The notes: a model not told the origin generated them from the sequence alone. A stretch of DNA of 64,000 nt from a bacterium (GCA_004172935.1 SDZD01000019.1:35795-99794); one strand, 5' to 3'; positions 9,721 through 19,425 are shown, counted from the first letter of the stretch. Made by a program: numbers and translations.

Positions 9721-10881
9721 ATGTTACCCCTCTTCTCCCTGTGCCCGCTGAGTTGTGGACTTGCGGCTTTAGCGTTGTTGCTGGCTGTACCAGCGCACAG
9801 CCAAACCAACGCTGCCCCCACAGATCAGTTCATAACGGGCGCAGACCTGTCGTTTTTGCCGCACTACGAAAAAAAGGACGTGCGTTATTTCGATGAAGGT
9901 AAAGCCGATGATTTATTGAAAATCGCCAAACGCAACGGCTGGAGAATCGTGCGCGTGCGCCTGTGGGTAAGTCCCGAAGACAAGCCGGAGTATCAAGTCT
10001 CGAATCTGGAAAATGTGGCTTTGCTCGGCCAACGTATCAAAGCAACTGGGCTTCAGTTTCTGCTCGATATTCACTACTCCGATGTGTGGGCCGATCCGGG
10101 ACACCAGAAGAAACCCGCCGAATGGGAGAATTTGACATTCCCGCAATTGGTGGAGCGTGTGCGCGACTACAGCCGCGTCGTCATCATGCATTTGCGCGAA
10201 AACGACGCGATGCCCGACATCGTGCAAGTCGGCAACGAAATCAAGAACGGCTTTCTGTATGGCAGCGGCCTCAATGGCGCCGGAAACCAACTGGGCGGCG
10301 GTTTCTGGGAACCCGATAAAGGCGGCATCGAACGCGGCTTGCGGCTGTTCGAGGCGGGAGTCAAGGGCGTGCGCGAAGCCTCGCCACTGGCACCGCCACA
10401 AATCATGCTGCACATCCCAGATGGACAAGACACCGGGTTCATCAAGTGGTATTTCTCGCTCCTCGACACGACGGTACAGGATGCGAAGCCGAAGCTGTCT
10501 CTCGATTACGACCTGATCGGGCTGAGTTACTATCCGAGCGCTCCGTGGGATCGCAAAGCGGGATACGAGCCGTGGCACATGTCCCATCTCACCAATTCGA
10601 TGAGTTACCTCGCGACCAGAGGCAAACCCATCATGGTGGTCGAAAGCAACTGGCCACATGCCGGGAAAGTTCAAGCCGAACTATCTGGGGCGCCCGAATT
10701 TGAGTTCAGCCCCGAAGGGCAAGCCAAGTTCTACCAAGCCCTTATAGGTGCGGTGCGCGCCATACCCAACGGTTTGGGGCGAGGAGTGTTGGCCTGGGAA
10801 ACCGACACCTTGAACTGGGATTCGGTGTTCGATGCCAAGGGCAACGCGCTCCCCGCTGTGCGTGCCCTTGGCGAAAAGTAA
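9721..10881 (+). CDS. GH53 arabinogalactan endo-beta-1,4-galactanase, secreted
   Basis: Hydrolyses beta-1,4-galactan side chains such as those of type I arabinogalactan. The product begins with a signal peptide (hydrophobic LAALALLLAVPAHS, cleavage after about residue 26) and continues with a GH53 TIM barrel: ITGADLSFLP, IVRVRLWVSP, FLLDIHYSDVWADPGHQ, and catalytic acid/base Glu in VQVGNEI near residue 174. The nucleophile would be the Glu of VVESNWP near 307. Length (386 residues from ATG 9721) is normal. A TTG two codons earlier is possible, but the ATG is preferred. It runs convergently into the NmrA gene with only one base between stops. Confidence 0.92.
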   Translation: MLPLFSLCPLSCGLAALALLLAVPAHSQTNAAPTDQFITGADLSFLPHYEKKDVRYFDEGKADDLLKIAKRNGWRIVRVRLWVSPEDKPEYQVSNLENVALLGQRIKATGLQFLLDIHYSDVWADPGHQKKPAEWENLTFPQLVERVRDYSRVVIMHLRENDAMPDIVQVGNEIKNGFLYGSGLNGAGNQLGGGFWEPDKGGIERGLRLFEAGVKGVREASPLAPPQIMLHIPDGQDTGFIKWYFSLLDTTVQDAKPKLSLDYDLIGLSYYPSAPWDRKAGYEPWHMSHLTNSMSYLATRGKPIMVVESNWPHAGKVQAELSGAPEFEFSPEGQAKFYQALIGAVRAIPNGLGRGVLAWETDTLNWDSVFDAKGNALPAVRALGEK

Positions 10882-10882
10882 T

Positions 10883-11758
10883 TCACTTGAACTGGCCGAC
10901 GTAATCGCGGGCAAAGCTGGCGAAGGTGCGTGCATCCCGCCCTGTCACTTCGCGGATGTCGGGAGCGATTTGCGCGGCTTTGTCCTGACTCCACTCGGCG
11001 TATTCTTCGAGCAAACCATCGGCTTGCCACTCTGGGAAACCGAATTCCAACAATGATTGGCGCATCGCCTGCGGCGGCACATCGAAGAAAGCAATATCGC
11101 GCCCAACGGCTTGCGAAAGCTGCGCGGCCATTTCGGCATGGGTGAGGGCTTCGGGGCCAGTCAAATCATAAATTTTGCCCTCGTGGCCCGGCTGGGTGAG
11201 TGAGGCGAAAGCGACATCGGCAATGTCGCGAATGTCAACAACGCTAATATGCCCCTCACCTGCTGGAGCGTAAAAAGCATTTTGCGCGCTGATGGTGGGA
11301 ATGAAGTTCAACAGCCCCTGCATGAACAGGTTAGGTCGCAAAAATGTGTAGGCGATGCCCGACGCGCGCAACGCTTCCTCGACTGCCGCATGGTAACGCA
11401 AAAAGCGATTGGGAGAATTAGATTCGGCTCCCAGTTGCGACAGCTTAACGATGTGAGCGACGCCGCTTTGCTTCGCAGCCTCCACGAAAGCGAGCTGTTG
11501 TTCTTCGGCGTTCTCCGACGAGTTGGAAAGCAAGAACGCCTTCTCTACTCCTTCGAGAGCGACAGGCAAAGTTTCGGGCGCATCGAAGTCGGCCTGAATG
11601 AGTTCGACGCCGGGCAACTCAAGCGCGGTGGCGCGCTTCGGGTCGCGAACCATTGCCTTTACCGCGATGCCCTGCGCGGCGAAGAGCTTGATGAGTTCTG
11701 TTCCGTTGGCGCCAGTGGCGCCAGTCACGAGAATACGTGAATTGGAAGTGTGTGACAT
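10883..11758 (-). CDS. NmrA-like NAD(P)H-dependent reductase
   Basis: A 291-residue atypical short-chain dehydrogenase of the NmrA/QOR2 (YtfG-like) group. The N-terminal ILVTGATGANGTELIK is the Rossmann GxxGxxG dinucleotide site, followed by MVRDPKRA where an Arg commonly contacts NADP phosphate. The catalytic Tyr-x3-Lys of classical SDRs is absent, as expected. Homologues act as quinone or NAD(P)H-sensing reductases. The gene is divergent from an HxlR regulator 83 bases away, an arrangement very common for this family, so the regulator probably controls it in response to electrophiles or quinones (inference). Confidence 0.9.
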   Translation of the reverse strand: MSHTSNSRILVTGATGANGTELIKLFAAQGIAVKAMVRDPKRATALELPGVELIQADFDAPETLPVALEGVEKAFLLSNSSENAEEQQLAFVEAAKQSGVAHIVKLSQLGAESNSPNRFLRYHAAVEEALRASGIAYTFLRPNLFMQGLLNFIPTISAQNAFYAPAGEGHISVVDIRDIADVAFASLTQPGHEGKIYDLTGPEALTHAEMAAQLSQAVGRDIAFFDVPPQAMRQSLLEFGFPEWQADGLLEEYAEWSQDKAAQIAPDIREVTGRDARTFASFARDYVGQFK

Positions 11759-11797
11759 GGTAGGCTTTCCTTGAGGCAGTTACTTTTTGTGCCTTAG

Positions 11798-11808
11798 CTC
11801 ATTATGAG
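11798..11808. promoter_or_regulatory. Candidate HxlR operator
   Basis: Perfect 5-1-5 palindrome CTCAT-T-ATGAG centred between the divergent NmrA and HxlR genes. A second, wider inverted pair TGTGCCT (11788-11794) / AGGCACA (11832-11838) flanks it, the right arm overlapping the AAGGAGG ribosome binding site of the regulator. Position and symmetry suit autoregulation; binding is inferred. Confidence 0.4.
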
Positions 11809-11841
11809 AACTATCAAGAACGCTTCCAAGGAGGCACATTA

Positions 11842-12237
11842 ATGTCACTTAGCCACAAGAAAATCACCGATATGTCGCCGAACGAGTGCATCGCCATCCG
11901 TGAAACCTTCGACCGTGTCGGCGACCGATGGAGCCTCTATGTACTGGCCCAATTGCGCGACGGACCAATGCGCTTCAACGCGCTCAAGCGCAGCATAGAC
12001 GGCATTTCACAACGGATGCTCACCCTCACACTACGCAGTCTGGAACGCGACGGGATGGTAATTCGCACCGTCTACCCAACCAATCCGCCTCAGGTCGATT
12101 ACGCCCTGACCGAACTCGGCTGGACGCTTTTACCGCCCATCGCGGCGCTAATCGACTGGGCCGAAAATCATCACTCCAAGGTGCAACAGGCGCGGGGTCA
12201 GTTCGACCTCACGCCTAAACCGACTCCCGATTCCTGA
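11842..12237 (+). CDS. HxlR-family transcriptional regulator
   Basis: A 131-residue winged-helix DNA-binding protein of the HxlR (DUF24) family. Visible family features are the N-terminal ECIAIRETFDRVGDRWSLYVLAQL, the recognition helix region RFNALKRSIDGISQRMLTLTLRSLERDGM and the wing before VDYALTELG. A single Cys lies at the N-terminus near residue 16, the position used for thiol-based sensing in several HxlR members such as YodB and HypR. The start ATG 11842 has a strong AAGGAGG site seven bases upstream. Divergent from the NmrA reductase, its likely target; convergent with phyH downstream. Confidence 0.93.
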   Translation: MSLSHKKITDMSPNECIAIRETFDRVGDRWSLYVLAQLRDGPMRFNALKRSIDGISQRMLTLTLRSLERDGMVIRTVYPTNPPQVDYALTELGWTLLPPIAALIDWAENHHSKVQQARGQFDLTPKPTPDS

Positions 12238-12245
12238 ACTGTCCC

Positions 12246-13028
12246 CTATTCTGCAGCGTATTCGGCCACTTGCGGAAATAGCTCTCCACTGAGAGGCTCA
12301 CCGACGGCAAAGCCCGCGTTTTGGGTGACGACATGTGGAGCGCCGCTGAACTTCGTTGCAGCGTCCATAAAGATGACGACGTGGGCGATGCGCGGGTCGT
12401 CGGTGAAGTTGGGGGTAGCCATGTGAGCGCAGCGTCCGTGGTGGAAGGTGCAATCGCCCGCTTTGAGCGGCACAGTAACACGCGCTTCCCATTTCAATTC
12501 GGGGCAGATAGAAAATAGAGAGTCGGGGTCGCTCAGGTTCTGCGCGCGCAAGTCGGTGCGAACTTGCGAACCGGGAATGAAGGTCATGCAACCGCGTTCG
12601 ACGGGAACATCGCACAGAGCAATCCAACAGGAAATGGGCTGCACCGATTCGAGATGGGGCCAGTAAGGCTGGTCCTGGTGCCATTCGGTAGGTGCTCCAT
12701 TGTGCGGCTTCTTGATGAGGATTTGATCGTGCCAGATGCGCAGCGGCACGCCCGCCAACTTCTCGGCGACGGTACCGATGTTAGGATGCAGGGTAAGAGC
12801 CTTCATGCCCTCATCCTGTCGCCATACGTTGACGAGTTGCTGGAAGATGGCCTGATTGCTCAGCGCGGGGCCTCCCTTCGCGAAATCCTGCGCGACTTCG
12901 TGAAAATGCGCGGCTTCTTCGGGCGAAAGGATGCCGGGAATGTGAACGAACCCCTGAGTGCGGTAAGCCGCGATTTGTTCGTCCGTCAAAGTTTCGGCAG
13001 TGGTCTGAGCAGTCGTAGTCGTCATCAT
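12246..13028 (-). CDS. Phytanoyl-CoA dioxygenase family protein
   Basis: A 260-residue Fe(II)/2-oxoglutarate-dependent oxygenase of the PhyH family. Iron ligands are the His and Asp of EWHQDQPYW near residue 119 and the distal His of HHGRCAHMATPN near 200; a following Arg (DDPRIAHVV) fits 2-oxoglutarate binding. Length is typical. Substrate is unknown; in bacteria this family hydroxylates diverse small molecules. It is divergent from an AraC regulator that starts 96 bases away, which suggests substrate-induced expression. The start could be ATG 13028 or the adjacent ATG 13025. Confidence 0.9.
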   Translation of the reverse strand: MMTTTTAQTTAETLTDEQIAAYRTQGFVHIPGILSPEEAAHFHEVAQDFAKGGPALSNQAIFQQLVNVWRQDEGMKALTLHPNIGTVAEKLAGVPLRIWHDQILIKKPHNGAPTEWHQDQPYWPHLESVQPISCWIALCDVPVERGCMTFIPGSQVRTDLRAQNLSDPDSLFSICPELKWEARVTVPLKAGDCTFHHGRCAHMATPNFTDDPRIAHVVIFMDAATKFSGAPHVVTQNAGFAVGEPLSGELFPQVAEYAAE

Positions 13029-13124
13029 AAGAACTCCAATGCGAGCGATATTGATTTTCTAAATAACAACAACTCTGGCGTTAGACTCGAAGGCTGTTTT
13101 TAATAGCACGATTCGCACTTTTTG

Positions 13125-13988
13125 ATGTCAGATTCCCCCAGTCGCTATAAGGCGACTCATGTCTTCACGCAACTACAACAGGGCGTCGATACCTCGCGCC
13201 ACATAGTGGATGGAGCCACCATCGACCACGACCACGACTTTTTCGAGATCGCCTTTATTGTATCGGGAAGTGGACTCCACATTAGCGCCAATGGCGAGCA
13301 ACAGGCCAAGAGCGGCGACGGTTGGATATTAGCGCCCGGTTCATGGCACGCCTACCGCGACTGTCAGAACCTTGAGGTTTTCAACTGCTGCTTTTCGCCT
13401 GCGCTGTTGGAACGCGAACTGGTGGCGCTACGCCATGATGCGGCTGCCAATCATATCTTCTTTCAGGGGCCACTGGCCCTGCAACGACGCGGCATAATCG
13501 CCTTTAACTCAACGACTACCGATTCGTTAGTGGCCTCATGGAGCGCATTGCACTCTTCGCCTTCCTCGCTGATTCGCATTGCACGCCTACTGCTTTTTCT
13601 GGGCGAACTGGCGAACGAATTTCCCACGCCGCACCGCGCGCCACTGGAAAATACCCAACACCCCGCCGTCACAAGAGCGCTTGAACTGCTGGAAAACGAG
13701 ATGCAAGAGGAATGGACGCTGAAAAGCCTGGCCGATCATCTGCATCTGGCTCCCGGTTATGTGGCGCGCCGCTTCAAAGAGGCGACGGGGCTTTCGCCGC
13801 TGATGTGGTTGCACCGCTTGCGCTGCGAACGTGCCGCACAATTGCTGCTACAAACCAATCTACCAATCGCAGAAATCGGCGAACGAGTCGGCTGGAACGA
13901 TCCCAACCTGTTCGCTCGCCGCTTCCGCGCCGCCTATGGCGTTTCGGCTTCGCTTTATCGGGCACGCTTCCGAAGCGGCGAAGGCTGA
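13125..13988 (+). CDS. AraC-family transcriptional regulator
   Basis: A 287-residue AraC-type activator. The N-terminal half is a cupin sensing domain (DHDHDFFEIAFIVSGSG near residue 27, LAPGSWHAY near 70). The C-terminal half is the double helix-turn-helix: WTLKSLADHLHLAPGYVARRFKEATG near 205 and LPIAEIGERVGWNDPNLFARRFRAAYG near 245. It is divergent from the phytanoyl-CoA dioxygenase gene and probably regulates it; AraC/PhyH pairs with sugar-type cupin sensors are frequent in carbohydrate-degrading bacteria, so a sugar or related ligand is a reasonable guess. A TTG codon lies just before the chosen ATG. Confidence 0.93.
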   Translation: MSDSPSRYKATHVFTQLQQGVDTSRHIVDGATIDHDHDFFEIAFIVSGSGLHISANGEQQAKSGDGWILAPGSWHAYRDCQNLEVFNCCFSPALLERELVALRHDAAANHIFFQGPLALQRRGIIAFNSTTTDSLVASWSALHSSPSSLIRIARLLLFLGELANEFPTPHRAPLENTQHPAVTRALELLENEMQEEWTLKSLADHLHLAPGYVARRFKEATGLSPLMWLHRLRCERAAQLLLQTNLPIAEIGERVGWNDPNLFARRFRAAYGVSASLYRARFRSGEG

Positions 13989-13995
13989 AATCCGA

Positions 13996-14508
13996 TTATT
14001 CGCCTAATATCCCACTCTCCCAGAAGTCGCTCGATTCGCGGTCATCGTCCTCATCACCGACTTCTTCCAGCGCCCGCTCGCAGTACCAACGAATGGCGTT
14101 GGAGATGGGCGGTTGCAACTGGTCGAGTTCGGCGCGCGAGCACCATTTGATGGCGTGATGTTCGCGCTCGGAAAGCGCCAAATCGCCGCTGACGACGCGC
14201 GCCAGATAAATCATGCCGACGTGTTCGTGGGTCGCGGAAATGCGGTGAATATCCAAAAATCGCGGGGCAATCAACGCGCGTGTTCCTTCTTCACTGACGG
14301 GTGGACGAGAGCCAAGAAGCGCTATCTCCAACCCCGATTCCTCGCGCGCTTCGCGCAGCGCGGCCTGTTCGGGGTCTTCGTCCAGTTCGATATGCCCACC
14401 AATGGGCAACCACTTTTCTAAAGCTCGATGGTGAACAAGCAAAACCCTCTGTTCGTGAACGATGAAGAGGGACACGGTGAAGTCAATTTTTTCATGGATG
14501 TGGGGCAC
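13996..14508 (-). CDS. NUDIX hydrolase
   Basis: A 170-residue Nudix pyrophosphohydrolase. The box GX5EX7REUXEEXGU is intact: GGHIELDEDPEQAALREAREESGL near residues 37-60. The N-terminal VSLFIVHEQRVLLVHHRALEKWLPIGGHI resembles members that hydrolyse nucleotide-sugar or housecleaning substrates; specificity is not predictable. The C-terminus is acidic (DEDDDRESSD). It is three bases downstream of an unrecognised small gene, so the two are probably translated from one message that continues from yyaL. Confidence 0.92.
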   Translation of the reverse strand: MPHIHEKIDFTVSLFIVHEQRVLLVHHRALEKWLPIGGHIELDEDPEQAALREAREESGLEIALLGSRPPVSEEGTRALIAPRFLDIHRISATHEHVGMIYLARVVSGDLALSEREHHAIKWCSRAELDQLQPPISNAIRWYCERALEEVGDEDDDRESSDFWESGILGE

Positions 14509-14511
14509 AAA

Positions 14512-14910
14512 TCAAAGCTTACCGCGTGGAAAACGCCCGGCCTCATACTCAGCCCGCAATTTATCGAGCCAGAAATCAACCACTCCAACACGAGCCGCAC
14601 GAGCTAAAAGCACAAAATCGTCGGCGGCAAGCTCTGATAATCCATCCACAAAACTTAAAAAATTAGCTCGGCGAACGCCTTTGTCGCGGATTAGCGCGAT
14701 GACTTGGCTCTCGGATTCGGTCAATGGCAGGTAATCTTCTTGCGCCTTCACCATCGCCAAAACGCGCTGCCGTTGAGAATCAAATAAAGGAGATTTTCGA
14801 GCCGACACCCACTGCATTTGCTCATCATCTATATCCTCGTAATCGCCATCTTCCCAGCGCGAAAAGTCCAATGAATCAATCCACGCCTCAATTCTCAACA
14901 GCTCATCCAT
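14512..14910 (-). CDS. Hypothetical protein, 132 residues
   Basis: Not recognised. The product is acidic near the N-terminus (DFSRWEDGDYEDIDDEQ) with a mostly helical remainder; no signal peptide, membrane segment or metal motif. It lies 16 bases after yyaL and three bases before the Nudix gene on the same strand, which supports its being a real gene within a run of housekeeping genes. No function proposed. Confidence 0.6.
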   Translation of the reverse strand: MDELLRIEAWIDSLDFSRWEDGDYEDIDDEQMQWVSARKSPLFDSQRQRVLAMVKAQEDYLPLTESESQVIALIRDKGVRRANFLSFVDGLSELAADDFVLLARAARVGVVDFWLDKLRAEYEAGRFPRGKL

Positions 14911-14926
14911 ACCGCAAAAGTTTAGG

Positions 14927-17008
14927 TCAACCTAACAGCCGCTTCACTTCCTCAAGTTTCGTAGTCGGCGACTGGCAGGCGAAGTTCTGGCAAACATAGG
15001 CCGTTGGCTCGCCATTGATCGGTTTCATGTCGGCCAAAAACTCCTGGCGTTTTGCCCACCATGCGCGGTTACTGTCGTTGAGCAGCACCACAAAACGCGA
15101 AGGAGCATAGGCGCTTTGAACAACTTCCAGCAACGGGTTCGATTCCTCTTTGTTGCCCGCGATGACGACGTGTTGCGGCGGGTTTTGCAGCACCATCTGG
15201 CTACGCAGCAGCAGCGGCATAGCCGAAGGAATGGCTTCGATACGCTCGGCGAAGGCACGCGCGCTGCGCTCGGCGCGTTCGCGCCAATCTTCGCGCCCTG
15301 TCAGGTGAAAGAGGCGCGCTCCCACTTCGATGGCGAGGCTGGAAGCGGACGGTTCGGCGCCATCGTAATCTTCCTTGAAGCGTACCGGAACCTGTGGGTC
15401 TTCCATCGAGTTCCAGAAGGCACCACTACGCTCGTCGTAGAAGAGTTCCGCCATGCGGTCGGCCAGCATCTCAGCACGCTCTATCCACGCGACATCGAAG
15501 TTGACATCGTACAAATCGAGACAGGCCCGCGCCATCGCCGCGTAGTCATCGGCATAACCCAACACATCGGCGCGACCATCTTTGAAGTGGCGATAAAGGT
15601 CTTTGCCGTCCCAAAGTTCGCCCAGCACAAAACGAGCGCCATTGGTGGCGGCGCGCTTCCATTTCGGCTGATTAAAAGCGATACCAGCCCGTGCGAAGGC
15701 CGAAATCATCAGGCCATTCCACGCGGCGATGATTTTGTCGTCGCGGTGAGGGCGGGGGCGCCCTTTGCGCGCCTCGAACAACCTCTCGCGCGCCTCGTCT
15801 AATTTCTCCGCGACCTCACGCACCGAGATACCATTCATCTTTGCGACGGTGAACAAATCTTCGGCGTGGAAGAGAATATTTTTATTGCGAAATTCGCCGT
15901 GAGGGTCGCCTTCGCGCGGGGCGTTGCCAGCCTTTTGGACACCGTAAAAGTCCTTGAACACGCGCGAGTCCTCGGCCAACAGCAAATCAAGTTCGCGCTC
16001 GGTCCAAACATAAAAAGCGCCCTCTTCTTTGAAGGGAGCATTATGTTTGGGCTGTGAGTCGGCGTCTTCGGCAGCGAAAAAGCCGCCGTCGATGTGGGTC
16101 ATGTCGCGCCACACATAGCCGAGCGTTTTCATAGCGGCCTCTTTGAAACTCTCGTCGCCGCTCAGTTGGAAGGCTTCAACATTCGAGATAACGAGTTGCG
16201 CCTGATCGTACAGCATCTTCTCGAAGTGCGATACAATCCAAAAACTATCCACGCTGTAACGATGGAAGCCGCCGCCGAGTTGGTCGCACATACCGCGCTC
16301 ATTCATCATGCGCAGCGTGTGAAAACTCATTTCGAGGGCATCGGCCTGAGCGTAGGCGTGCAAAAAGTCGTGCTGGACCGGACGCGGGAATTTCGGAGGA
16401 CCACCAAAACCGCCCCACTCAGAATCGAACTGCCGCGCGAGTTGGGAGTAACAGGCTTCGTAAAGTGGCTGCCAACTTTCGATTTCGCCAACGCCCGGTT
16501 CAATGGCCGCGTAATTCTGCACAGCCTGAAGCGAAGAAGTGGCACTCTGGCGCACATTAACCTCATCCTGCTCCCAGGCATTCGCCAACGAATTGAGGAT
16601 GGTCGAAAAACTGGGGCGCCCATGAGCATCGACGGGAGGATAATAGGTGCCGCCATAAAATGGCTGGCCTTCGGGGGTTAGGAACACCGACATCGGCCAA
16701 CCGCCCTGCCCCGAAGCCATCTGCACGAAGGTCATATACAATCGGTCAACATCAGGGCGTTCTTCCCGATCCACTTTGATGGGTACAAAATGAGCGTTCA
16801 GAAAAGCCGCAACATCTTCATCCTCGAACGACTCGCGCTCCATGACATGACACCAGTGACACGTCGAATACCCCACCGAAAGGAAAATCGGCTTGTTCTC
16901 GTCGAGTGCTTTTTGAAAGGCATCATCGCCCCACGGCAACCAATCGACCGGATTGTGGGCATGTTGTAGGAGATAAGGAGACTTCTCCTCGCTCAATCTG
17001 TTGGGCAT
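14927..17008 (-). CDS. YyaL/DUF255 thioredoxin-domain protein
   Basis: Bacterial homologue of SPATA20. The 693-residue protein has an N-terminal thioredoxin-like DUF255 domain: [21 protein letters not shown] at the start, [14 protein letters not shown] near residue 48 with the CxxC active-site pair, and [24 protein letters not shown] near 95. An alpha/alpha-barrel of the N-acylglucosamine-epimerase/glycosidase type follows ([25 protein letters not shown] near 225; [14 protein letters not shown] near 430). Length is normal. Biochemical role is unknown. An in-frame TTG at 17026 is possible but ATG 17008 matches family starts. Part of the minus-strand run downstream of ruvX. Confidence 0.93.
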   Translation of the reverse strand: MPNRLSEEKSPYLLQHAHNPVDWLPWGDDAFQKALDENKPIFLSVGYSTCHWCHVMERESFEDEDVAAFLNAHFVPIKVDREERPDVDRLYMTFVQMASGQGGWPMSVFLTPEGQPFYGGTYYPPVDAHGRPSFSTILNSLANAWEQDEVNVRQSATSSLQAVQNYAAIEPGVGEIESWQPLYEACYSQLARQFDSEWGGFGGPPKFPRPVQHDFLHAYAQADALEMSFHTLRMMNERGMCDQLGGGFHRYSVDSFWIVSHFEKMLYDQAQLVISNVEAFQLSGDESFKEAAMKTLGYVWRDMTHIDGGFFAAEDADSQPKHNAPFKEEGAFYVWTERELDLLLAEDSRVFKDFYGVQKAGNAPREGDPHGEFRNKNILFHAEDLFTVAKMNGISVREVAEKLDEARERLFEARKGRPRPHRDDKIIAAWNGLMISAFARAGIAFNQPKWKRAATNGARFVLGELWDGKDLYRHFKDGRADVLGYADDYAAMARACLDLYDVNFDVAWIERAEMLADRMAELFYDERSGAFWNSMEDPQVPVRFKEDYDGAEPSASSLAIEVGARLFHLTGREDWRERAERSARAFAERIEAIPSAMPLLLRSQMVLQNPPQHVVIAGNKEESNPLLEVVQSAYAPSRFVVLLNDSNRAWWAKRQEFLADMKPINGEPTAYVCQNFACQSPTTKLEEVKRLLG

Positions 17009-17094
17009 TGCCCGAACTTCGCCCAAAATCCTTGCCAGACAGTGGCAATTGGGGAGAGGAATTTCTTATTTTTAAGTTCGAGGAGCATTACGCC

Positions 17095-17562
17095 TTACTC
17101 GTCTTCCGATTCTCGGTCTACGCTATGTCCGCGCCGACTGGCGAGAAAGCCTTCGAGCATCATTGCGGCGGCACCGGAGTCGATCTGGTTGTTTTCCTTC
17201 GCGCGCTTGAACGAGGCGCCGCTTTCCCGCAGTTGAGTCAAGTAAGCCGAGGTCGAAAAGCGCTCATCCCACTCGTGCCACTCCAAATCGAACCCTTGTG
17301 TCGTGGCTTCGGCGCGCAACTTCTCGAAGAAGCGGGCGGCGACTTGGGCGGTTTGATCTGACTTCTCCGAACCGCCCGGTACGCCGCACACAACGCCCTC
17401 AACATCGTTGAGGCGAATAACCGAGATAATCGCCGCCATGTCGCCGCGATTGTCGTTGGGCTTACGTTCGAGGGTTTTGTGGGCGAAGGCGAAGCGTTCA
17501 TCGGCATCGCACAGCGCCATACCAATGCGCTTCTGGCCGAAATCGAGAGCGAGAAATTTCAT
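17095..17562 (-). CDS. ruvX: RuvX/YqgF-type Holliday-junction resolvase-like nuclease
   Basis: A 155-residue RNase H-fold protein of the YqgF/RuvX family, implicated in 16S rRNA processing (YqgF) and Holliday-junction resolution. The first strand FLALDFGQKRIGMALCD carries the catalytic Asp; EWDERFSTSAYL near residue 105 and DSGAAAMMLEGFL near 134 provide the other acidic positions. The frame is open further upstream, but ATG 17562 gives the universal N-terminus. It starts 10 bases after the upstream hypothetical gene, so both are probably co-transcribed with prfA. Confidence 0.93.
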   Translation of the reverse strand: MKFLALDFGQKRIGMALCDADERFAFAHKTLERKPNDNRGDMAAIISVIRLNDVEGVVCGVPGGSEKSDQTAQVAARFFEKLRAEATTQGFDLEWHEWDERFSTSAYLTQLRESGASFKRAKENNQIDSGAAAMMLEGFLASRRGHSVDRESEDE

Positions 17563-17572
17563 AGAGTTGAAT

Positions 17573-18352
17573 TTAATAGGGTGCGACACGCGCCTCGAAT
17601 TCCATCCCGTTGAAGTCGTGGATAAGAGTCTCCTTCGCTCCTGTTTTGAGGACGAGCGCCCACAGTTGCCCATCGCGAGCGAAGCACAATCGTTTGCGTT
17701 GCGAGTCGAAGTCGGCCCATGTCCATTTATCGCCGGAAATCACTTCAACATCCCCTCGCCTCAATTCATAGGAGTTAGGAAGCTTATCTCGCTGCCTGTA
17801 GATTGAGAGGCCAAGGGTGTAGTCGCCAAAGGTCTTATGCCACAGATTACGGCGCTGATAATCGTCGGGCTGTAGTACCCAGCCGTCACGTCGAAGGCGA
17901 TAGGCCACGATGTCGTATTGAGCAACAACCGCTTCTAATTCTGGCAGCTCTTTTTCACGCGCGAATTGAGGAAAAGTACGAATCTCAGGCGGAAAAGAGG
18001 ACATCCAAAAACGATTGTTATCGAAAAAGGCGCCGCCGAAAACCCGTTTTTTGTACGACCAGAAGTGAATCGCCTTCAAATAGGGCGCACGCGACATCAC
18101 GGTATAGAAAACGGCATACCCGGCTTCTGGTTCGTATTTCTTGGCCTGATACAAAAAGTGCTTGCCATCAGGCGAAAGGTCGCAGCAATTTTCATCAATG
18201 CGGCCCTTCAGCCATTGCCCCAGCGTAAAGGTATCGCGCGCCCGATTCCAACTAAGCACCGCGACCTGATTGACGGGGCCGCGCCGCAGCACGAGAGCCG
18301 AATCGTTCTCACTGGCGAACAACACATGCAGCTTAGTGACGGGGGGAGTCAT
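17573..18352 (-). CDS. Hypothetical protein, possible beta-propeller-like
   Basis: Not recognised as a named family. The 259-residue sequence is rich in aromatic and beta-prone segments with a CDLSPDGKHFLYQA phrase near residue 57, which resembles the strand motif of WD40-like/TolB propellers, and repeated hydrophobic strands later (WTWADFDSQRKRLCFARDGQLWAL). No signal peptide. It lies eight bases after prfA and ten before ruvX, firmly within the operon. A role is not proposed. Confidence 0.7.
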   Translation of the reverse strand: MTPPVTKLHVLFASENDSALVLRRGPVNQVAVLSWNRARDTFTLGQWLKGRIDENCCDLSPDGKHFLYQAKKYEPEAGYAVFYTVMSRAPYLKAIHFWSYKKRVFGGAFFDNNRFWMSSFPPEIRTFPQFAREKELPELEAVVAQYDIVAYRLRRDGWVLQPDDYQRRNLWHKTFGDYTLGLSIYRQRDKLPNSYELRRGDVEVISGDKWTWADFDSQRKRLCFARDGQLWALVLKTGAKETLIHDFNGMEFEARVAPY

Positions 18353-18360
18353 GCCACACC

Positions 18361-19425
18361 TTAGTTCTCTTTCATTGCGTCGAGCATCTGGGTGCGGCGA
18401 TCTTGGACGAGAGCCGTGATAAGCTCGTCGATTTCGCCGAGCAACAAGCGGTCGAGCGAACCCGATTTCCAGTTGATGCGGTGGTCAGTCAAACGGTTTT
18501 CGGGATAGTTGTAGGTGCGGATTTTGTCGGAGCGGTCGCCGCTTTTCACCAGAGCTTTACGCGCTCCGGCGCGCTCATCGGCTAGGCGTTGGCGCTCGAT
18601 TTCGTACAAACGCGAACGCAACACCAGCATCGCTTTTTCGTGGTTTTGGCGCAGCGAGCGTTCATCCTGGCAGACGACCACCAGGCCACTGGGAAGGTGA
18701 GTCAGACGCACAGCAGTTTCGTTCTTCTGGACGCTCTGCCCGCCCGCACCGTTAGCACGCATGGTGTCCATTCTGATGTCGGCTTTGTTAATTTCAACAT
18801 CGACTTCTTCGGCTTCGGGAAGTACGGCGACGGTCGCGGCGCTAGTGTGGACGCGGCCCTTCTGCTCGGTGGCAGGAACGCGCTGGACACGATGCACGCC
18901 CGATTCGGTTTGCATCGCTTCCCACGCGCCTTTGCCAGTGACTGAGAACACGACTTCTTTGATTCCGCCCAATTCGGCTTCGGAGGTGGAAATGCGCTCC
19001 AACTTCCAGCCGCGCCGCTCCACGAAGCGGCTGTACATGCGATATAAGTCGCCCGCCCACAAAGCCGCTTCTTCGCCGCCTGCACCACCACGAATTTCCA
19101 TGATGACGTTGCGGTCGGCATCCTCATCGCGAGGCAAGAGCGCCTCTTCGAGTTGCAGATTTAGGTCTTCGAGATGGGGTTCGAGTTCGGCGATTTCCTC
19201 GCGCGCCAGTTCGCCCAGATCGGGGTCGTTGACGCTTTCGCGCGCTTCCTCAAGGGAGCGTTGCACGGCGTCCATTTGCCCAACTAAAAGGGCGACGGGT
19301 TCGATGCGGGCGCGTTCGCGCGATAATTTGGCGATGGATGTGCCATCGCTCATCGAATCGGGGTCGGAAAGTTGAGCGGTAAGTTCTTGGTATTTTTCAG
19401 CGAGATCACGAGCTTTTTGCAGCAT
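18361..19425 (-). CDS. prfA: Peptide chain release factor 1
   Basis: Class I release factor recognising UAA and UAG. The 354-residue protein contains the RF1 tripeptide anticodon PAT in RVQRVPATEQKGRVHTS near residue 185 (RF2 would have SPF) and the peptidyl-hydrolysis motif GAGGQSVQKNETAVRLTHLP near 227, where the Gln of GGQ is normally methylated by PrmC. No prmC lies nearby. The flanking DUF1385 gene upstream is a common neighbour of prfA. The start at ATG 19425 fits the family's N-terminal coiled segment. Confidence 0.97.
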   Translation of the reverse strand: MLQKARDLAEKYQELTAQLSDPDSMSDGTSIAKLSRERARIEPVALLVGQMDAVQRSLEEARESVNDPDLGELAREEIAELEPHLEDLNLQLEEALLPRDEDADRNVIMEIRGGAGGEEAALWAGDLYRMYSRFVERRGWKLERISTSEAELGGIKEVVFSVTGKGAWEAMQTESGVHRVQRVPATEQKGRVHTSAATVAVLPEAEEVDVEINKADIRMDTMRANGAGGQSVQKNETAVRLTHLPSGLVVVCQDERSLRQNHEKAMLVLRSRLYEIERQRLADERAGARKALVKSGDRSDKIRTYNYPENRLTDHRINWKSGSLDRLLLGEIDELITALVQDRRTQMLDAMKEN

